64,000 nucleotides of DNA from assembly GCA_964450955.1 (NCBI GenBank), contig CAYVFI010000007.1, positions 124,001 through 188,000 on the forward strand. The letters are read 5' to 3'. Made by a program: the position numbers and the translations under genes. Shown in pieces: positions 63,760 through 64,000 of this stretch; position 1 is the first letter of the stretch, and each line of letters starts with the position of its first letter. The notes below the pieces were generated by a model. That model searched no databases, was not told the origin of the DNA, and worked only from the letters and a program-made list of their open reading frames with translations. Source of the stretch: CAYNWT01 sp964450955. Its GTDB lineage: Bacteria > Planctomycetota > Planctomycetia > Planctomycetales > Planctomycetaceae.

Positions 63760-64000
63760 CTACCGGTCGGCAGTGCTCGAACGCGCGATTCGTTTCTTTA
63801 CTTCGCGACGCGTGATCATCTTGCGAATCGTAAACAACGCGATGAGGCCTGGCTTTGGAAACAGCATACGCGACCAGATGCCTTTGAGGCCGGAGTGATG
63901 TTGGTACTCGATGTGTTCGTGTACTTCAGTAATGGATTCGTCGATGGCGGTGAACCGATGGGTATGGGCCCAATGTTTCATCGGTCCTGCGACCTGAGTG
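63760..64000 (-). CDS. SRPBCC-type ligand-binding protein, C-terminal part (runs off the window)
   Basis: The frame is open to position 64000, so the start lies outside; 79 residues and the stop are visible. VAGPMKHWAHTHRFTAIDES, ITEVHEHIEYQHHSGLKGIW and the end LFTIRKMITRREVKKRI match the C-terminal half of SRPBCC (START-like) proteins, including the H-x-H-x-F strand and the final amphipathic helix. These bind small hydrophobic ligands; the role here is unknown. An internal ATG at 63981 would give a 73-residue fragment, less likely. Confidence 0.7.
   Translation of the reverse strand, partial: TQVAGPMKHWAHTHRFTAIDESITEVHEHIEYQHHSGLKGIWSRMLFPKPGLIALFTIRKMITRREVKKRIARSSTADR

Overview
The window looks like the chromosome of a planctomycete (order Planctomycetales or a close relative). 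Four features visible in the sequence support this. A DUF1559 protein with a pseudopilin-type N-terminus lies at 59247-60260. A very large multiheme protein of the planctomycete/verrucomicrobial type lies at 17718-22553. Two large proteins begin with an LE-x-R-x-LL motif (31131-34262 and 61582-63615). Many genes are isolated and separated by spacers, including a dnaA with no dnaN beside it. No insertion sequence, prophage, CRISPR array, tRNA or rRNA gene was seen.

Layout. 1-6696 (all minus): a surface-polysaccharide cluster of two GT4 glycosyltransferases, a TPR membrane protein, a small repeat-rich lipoprotein, a Wzx/MATE-like flippase and an AsnB-type amidotransferase. 7165-16838: dnaA, a TPR lipoprotein divergent from a sigma factor, a membrane protein, an M50 protease, an M24-like protein that seems to lack metal ligands, and an EF-hand protein. 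17718-22553: a 1611-residue exported protein with five CXXCH haem sites. 23261-31017: class I ribonucleotide reductase alpha chain, an FGE-like protein, a class II photolyase, and a lipoprotein amidase coupled to an alpha/beta hydrolase. 31131-39219: an RTX-type protein, RecG, PlsC, a polyprenyl synthetase coupled to MoaC. 39329-51321: a type II secretion locus in the order gspD-E-F-G-H-I-J-K-C-L-M, ending in a TPR lipoprotein. 51668-64000: a dehydrogenase-like protein, an amidohydrolase coupled to a probable selenoprotein, a DUF1559-protease-pseudoprotease operon, a PLP-dependent dehydratase, a cyclophilin fused to a repeat-rich N-terminal region, and a partial SRPBCC protein.

How the genes work together. 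The left cluster should build and export a glycan. The type II system is a plausible exporter for large proteins like those at 31131 and 61582. The protease pair and the redox protein at 53113-54528 act in the envelope, where exported proteins fold.

The strongest unusual signal is an in-frame TGA at 54346-54348. It splits a thioredoxin-fold gene exactly at the first position of a W-[C/U]-A-G-C active site. A perfect 6-bp hairpin with a GGU loop starts 18 nt after it, with the loop 24 nt downstream, which fits a bacterial SECIS element. The gene is annotated here as one 471-residue selenoprotein. Other signals are a short element abutting the stop codons of three unrelated genes, and a serine protease overlapped by a pseudoprotease with a PDZ domain inserted in its catalytic domain.
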